Source of the DNA: UBA5738 sp049641805
GTDB taxonomy: Bacteria; Patescibacteriota; Minisyncoccia; Minisyncoccales; UBA5738
Assembly (NCBI GenBank): GCA_049641805.1
Contig: JBARNX010000009.1
Coordinates: 1 to 16,302, forward strand
DNA length: 16,302 nt
Direction of reading: 5' to 3'
Part shown: one piece after another, positions 13,333-16,302 of the stretch
Position numbering within the stretch: the stretch's first letter is position 1
How the letters are laid out: each line of letters begins with the position of its first letter
Position numbers and translations under genes: made by a program
The notes under the pieces: generated by a model
Seen by the model: the letters and a program-made list of their open reading frames with translations, nothing else
Database searches by the model: none
What the model was told of the DNA's origin: nothing

Positions 13333-15108
13333 ATGAACAATTATCCCGAGGTTACGACAAAAATGGTTCTCGCTGAATTCTGGAAAGGAACCAAGCCGCA
13401 CAAGCGGCTATTTTGGGGCAGTTTGATTTGCTTTTCAATCGGTTTTACCATAAATGTTCTTGTACCGATATTCTACAAAAATTTTTTTGATGCCTTGGGA
13501 TCATTTTCCAACAAAAACGAAACTGCCGCCGTATTGATACAAACCATATCAATTATCGCTTTGTTGCATTTTATGAATTGGATTTTCGGACGGATATCGG
13601 TATTAATGGCGAACCGACTTGAGGCGAAAGTATCCGCCATTTTGAAACAAAATTCTTTTAATTATCTAATACTACACTCGCGCAATTTTTTTGCGAATAA
13701 TTTCTCGGGAAGCCTTGTACAGAAAATCAACCGCTTCAGTCGATCTTTTGTCAGAATCGCCGATGCCGTTCTGTTTGAGTTTCTCCAATTATTAATCACG
13801 GGAATTGGAGCGGTTATAATCACTTTTTTTATTTCACCGGTAATTTCCTTGATAATCGCCGGCTGGATAATCATATTCGCGGCCTTTAACATTTTGTTTC
13901 AATCGCGCGTCAAAATTAAATACGATATTGCCGCCGCGGCGGCGGATTCTAAAACAACCGGACTTCTCGCGGATGATATTACAAATTATAGCCCGATCTC
14001 TCTGTTTAACGGCCATAAACGCGAATCGGCGCTATTGAAAAAAACTGTCGACGATCAAGCAAGAAAATTATGCTTCTCGTGGGACTTATGGATCGTTATT
14101 AACGCGATCCAAATCGCGTTAACTTATGCAATTGAATTTTTCATATTCTATTACGGAATTATTTTCTGGCAGCAAGACTTGATCACGGCAGGCACATTTG
14201 TTTTAATGCAAATCTATATTATCGGAATTGCACAGCAATTCTGGGGATTAAATCGAACCGTGCGCGAGGTTTATGAAAGCATTGCCGATTCAAAAGAAAT
14301 GGTGGAAATTATGGCATTGCCGCACGAAATCAAAGATGTAGCGGCGGCCAAGGAATTGAAAAATGTGGCCGGAATTATCGAATTCAAGGGAGTTGATTTC
14401 AGTTTCAATGAAACGCGCAGCGTTTTAAAGAACATAAATTTATTAATTGAAGCGGGCGAGAAAGTGGCATTAGTCGGTCCGTCCGGCACCGGCAAAACTA
14501 CATTCACCGGATTGCTTTTGCGGCTTTTTGATCCGGCCGGCGGCGCGATTTTCATTGACGGACACAATATCCATAATGCCACCTTGGAAAGCCTGCGCGC
14601 CAACATCAGTCTGGTGCCGCAGGATCCGGTTTTGTTCCACCGCTCCATCTTGGAAAACATCCGCTACGGCAAACCCCAAACCACCGACAAAGAAGTGATT
14701 GCCGCGGCCAAACTCGCGCATTGCGATGAATTTGTCGACCAGATGCCGCTAAAATATGAGACATTAGTAGGCGAGCGGGGCGTCAAACTTTCCGGCGGCG
14801 AACGCCAGCGCGTGGCCATCGCCAGAGCGATATTGAAGAATGCGCCGATTTTGGTATTGGACGAAGCTACATCGAGTCTTGACTCTCAATCCGAGATGCT
14901 TATCCAGGACGCCTTGGACAGACTAATGTCCAAATGCACCACCATCGCCATCGCACACCGCTTGTCCACCATCCGCAAAATGGACCGCATCATCGTAATG
15001 GACAACGGCACCATCGCCGAACAAGGCACTCACCAAACCCTGATCCGCAAAAAATCCGGCATCTACAAAACCCTCTGGTCCCTCCAAGCCGGCGGCTTTA
15101 TAAAATAA
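13333..15108 (+). CDS. Type-1 ABC exporter, fused permease and ATPase
   Basis: A 591-residue half-transporter, the usual size for MsbA/LmrA-type exporters, which work as homodimers or heterodimers in the membrane. Residues 1-320 form the permease with about six hydrophobic segments (near 28-46, 70-88, 147-166, 168-189, 255-277 and 280-302). The ATPase domain has Walker A GPSGTGKTT (382-390), Q-loop VPQDP (Gln430), signature LSGGERQRV (486-494), Walker B ILVLDEA (506-512), D-loop SSLD and H-loop His542. All catalytic residues are present. The substrate is not evident; lipid, peptide or drug export are all possible. No second half-transporter is adjacent, which favours a homodimer. There is no clear Shine-Dalgarno site. 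A repeat-rich gap follows and no clear terminator was seen directly after the stop. Confidence 0.94.
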   Translation: MNNYPEVTTKMVLAEFWKGTKPHKRLFWGSLICFSIGFTINVLVPIFYKNFFDALGSFSNKNETAAVLIQTISIIALLHFMNWIFGRISVLMANRLEAKVSAILKQNSFNYLILHSRNFFANNFSGSLVQKINRFSRSFVRIADAVLFEFLQLLITGIGAVIITFFISPVISLIIAGWIIIFAAFNILFQSRVKIKYDIAAAAADSKTTGLLADDITNYSPISLFNGHKRESALLKKTVDDQARKLCFSWDLWIVINAIQIALTYAIEFFIFYYGIIFWQQDLITAGTFVLMQIYIIGIAQQFWGLNRTVREVYESIADSKEMVEIMALPHEIKDVAAAKELKNVAGIIEFKGVDFSFNETRSVLKNINLLIEAGEKVALVGPSGTGKTTFTGLLLRLFDPAGGAIFIDGHNIHNATLESLRANISLVPQDPVLFHRSILENIRYGKPQTTDKEVIAAAKLAHCDEFVDQMPLKYETLVGERGVKLSGGERQRVAIARAILKNAPILVLDEATSSLDSQSEMLIQDALDRLMSKCTTIAIAHRLSTIRKMDRIIVMDNGTIAEQGTHQTLIRKKSGIYKTLWSLQAGGFIK

Positions 15109-15115
15109 AATTTGC

Positions 15116-15161
15116 ATTGTATCCGTATTGTATCCGTAGGGGCGGGCCTAGTGTCCGCCCC
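15116..15161. repeat. Tandem 11-mer plus GGGGCGG / CCGCCCC hairpin
   Basis: ATTGTATCCGT is repeated head to tail (15116-15126 and 15127-15137). It is followed directly by GGGGCGG (15139-15145) pairing with CCGCCCC (15155-15161). A degraded second copy of the GTAGGGGCG lead-in lies at 15180-15188. GTAGGGGCG palindromes are a common interspersed repeat in many bacterial genomes. The arrangement could also stop transcription from the ABC gene. The remainder of 15162-15467 has no supported gene apart from the palindrome at 15277-15302 and a doubtful coding-like stretch. Confidence 0.55.
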
Positions 15162-15276
15162 GCATTTTGTATTTAACCCGTAGGGGCGAATAATTCCCAA
15201 ATCGACCCCTTCGACATATCTCGTCAAATTTTACATTTTTAACTATCGCTAAATTTGTAGAATAATTTTGCTTCTT

Positions 15277-15302
15277 CTAAATTTTGCGGTCGCAAAATTT
15301 AG
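15277..15302. repeat. Perfect 11-bp palindrome CTAAATTTTGC / GCAAAATTTAG
   Basis: Arms at 15277-15287 and 15292-15302 are exact reverse complements around GGTC. It is AT-rich, has no T-tract beyond the arms and lies in a gene-free region. It could be an operator-like site or a relic element end. Confidence 0.6.
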
Positions 15303-15467
15303 CAGTACCAAGTATTCAAAATCAACCGCCCATATCTTTGGCCAAAGCATAACCGCTGGCTACAGGCTTGGGGAAAATATTGTTTTTGATGGGCAGCATT
15401 ACCGCATTAATATCGATAAAGATGCCGTACCGCAGGAAAGTTTCTTTCTTTTTTATTTGATTTTAGC

Positions 15468-15498
15468 AATCGCCTAATTGGCGATTTTTTGATAGAAT
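15468..15498 (+). promoter_or_regulatory. Hairpin with T-tract and extended -10 box (second copy)
   Basis: The stem AATCGCC/GGCGATT (15468-15474/15480-15486, loop TAATT) is followed by TTTTTT (15485-15490). An extended -10 box TGATAGAAT follows, with hexamer TAGAAT at 15493-15498, 21 nt before the ATG at 15520. The hairpin alone would be called an intrinsic terminator. Its match to the element at 3622-3654, where no gene lies upstream, suggests it belongs to the promoter of the gene downstream. Confidence 0.55.
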
Positions 15499-15519
15499 GA
15501 ATTAAATACTGATTTAAAT

Positions 15520-16302
15520 ATGGACAAAAATTTTCAAATGTACAAATATTTGATGAAAAAAGTAATTATAAAATTATTAACGGCAACAGCGATTTTGGCA
15601 ATTATGATATTGCCGGACAATACGGCGGGGCGTGAAACATCCGATATCACCGACTGGTATGTTAATGATTTTCAATCGACAATCACGGTAAATGGCGATT
15701 CGTCGCTTTTGATTGAGGAGAGGATTAGTGCGGACGCGGGAAATTTGCCGGATAAGCATGGAATTTTTCGCGTTGTGCCCGTGGAAACAAAAACCGACAA
15801 AGGAACGATCAAAACTCCGGTGTCGCTGGTTAGTATTACTGATTTTGGCGGCAACGCAATACCATATTCGACCTCAACCAACAACTTTGATCACACCATT
15901 ACCTGGAAAATCGGCAGCGCCGACAAAACCGTTACCGGCGTCAATTATTACAAAATAACTTATTTGGTCAAAAACGCGATCCGGTCCGGCAATGCTGATT
16001 TTGACGAGCTTTATTGGAACTTAAACGGAAATTTTTGGGACATTGAAATCGATAATTTTAACGCCGATATCGTATTCCCCGCCGCAATAACCCAAACCAA
16101 CGGTCAAATTTATCTTTACAGCGGCAATTTGGGCCAAAAAGATAATAGCCTGGCAAGTTATGAGTGGATCAACAACAACATTTTGAAGATTGCCTCAAAA
16201 AAGACATTATTGCCCGGGCAGGGGATCACGGCGTCGATAACATTTCCGAAAAATATCGTAAAGCCTTACCAACCGGGATTTTTTGAGCTCTACGGCGATT
16301 AT
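15520..16302 (+). CDS. DUF2207 domain-containing exported protein (5' part)
   Basis: The reading frame is open to the window end (261 codons seen). The hydrophobic segment MKKVIIKLLTATAILAIMI is a signal peptide, so the real start may be the ATG at 15553 (or 15538) rather than 15520. The extracytoplasmic part then shows DUF2207 features: DWYVNDFQSTITVNGDSSL, the KHGIFRVVP motif (about 79-87), NYYKITYLVKNAI and DELYWNLNGNFWDIEI (about 162-177). Family members usually continue with more beta structure, one or more membrane helices and a Gly/Ser-rich tail, none of which can be seen here. The family is common in Patescibacteria and other lineages and lacks a known function; a surface role is likely. 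The transcript leader would be short, with no Shine-Dalgarno site. Confidence 0.88.
   Translation, partial: MDKNFQMYKYLMKKVIIKLLTATAILAIMILPDNTAGRETSDITDWYVNDFQSTITVNGDSSLLIEERISADAGNLPDKHGIFRVVPVETKTDKGTIKTPVSLVSITDFGGNAIPYSTSTNNFDHTITWKIGSADKTVTGVNYYKITYLVKNAIRSGNADFDELYWNLNGNFWDIEIDNFNADIVFPAAITQTNGQIYLYSGNLGQKDNSLASYEWINNNILKIASKKTLLPGQGITASITFPKNIVKPYQPGFFELYGDY

Noticed and set aside
15268..15477. Plus-strand 69-codon frame as an intact gene
   Set aside because: It starts with TTG beside a palindrome, has no promoter or ribosome site and ends in the loop of the downstream hairpin. It is kept only as a possible relic.

Overview
The window reads like a fragment of a Candidate Phyla Radiation (Patescibacteria) chromosome, most probably from the Parcubacteria side. 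This is inferred from gene content, not from a marker gene. The DUF5661 and DUF2207 proteins, the single-helix-anchored MltG, the small DksA/TraR zinc finger protein and the coiled-coil secreted protein are all typical of that group, as are very short 5' leaders with few Shine-Dalgarno sites. The standard stop code is in use: TGA ends the UvrA-like, Nudix and hemolysin III genes, so UGA is not recoded. No rRNA, tRNA, CRISPR array or transposase gene was found.

Layout. Positions 44-976 hold an exported or anchored hypothetical protein. A hairpin-rich convergent gap (977-1237) separates it from a short UvrA-type ABC ATPase on the minus strand (1238-3493). A divergent promoter region leads to a DUF5661 protein (3677-3928) and a tandem double-Nudix hydrolase (3973-4953). 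Next is a GIY-YIG nuclease gene (4990-5343) broken by a 90-bp palindromic insertion. An unrecognised minus-strand gene with the only textbook Shine-Dalgarno site of the window (5428-5880) follows. A roughly 590-bp gap of inverted repeats and one good -10 box (5881-6469) leads to a hemolysin III/PAQR membrane protein (6470-7123) and a full RecQ helicase (7209-9068). A second hairpin-bearing gap (9069-9550) precedes a DksA/TraR zinc finger protein and a membrane-anchored cysteine-rich protein (9551-10585). MltG follows (10673-11854), then a two-gene unit of envelope proteins (12029-13224) closed by a strong terminator, a type-1 ABC exporter (13333-15108), a repeat-filled gap, and the start of a DUF2207 protein that runs off the window end (15520-16302).

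How the genes relate. Two themes recur: nucleic-acid maintenance and nucleotide clean-up (UvrA-like, RecQ, double Nudix, GIY-YIG remnant), and the cell envelope (MltG, ABC exporter, hemolysin III, DUF2207 and several anchored or secreted proteins). The genes are mostly short independent units, not one pathway. I see no convincing new defence or biosynthetic system. The most interesting signals are non-coding: an identical extended -10 decamer set 8-9 nt before the start codon of two divergent genes (leaderless transcription), a hairpin/T-tract/-10 module present in two copies, the palindromic insertion in the GIY-YIG gene, and several families of short interspersed hairpins.
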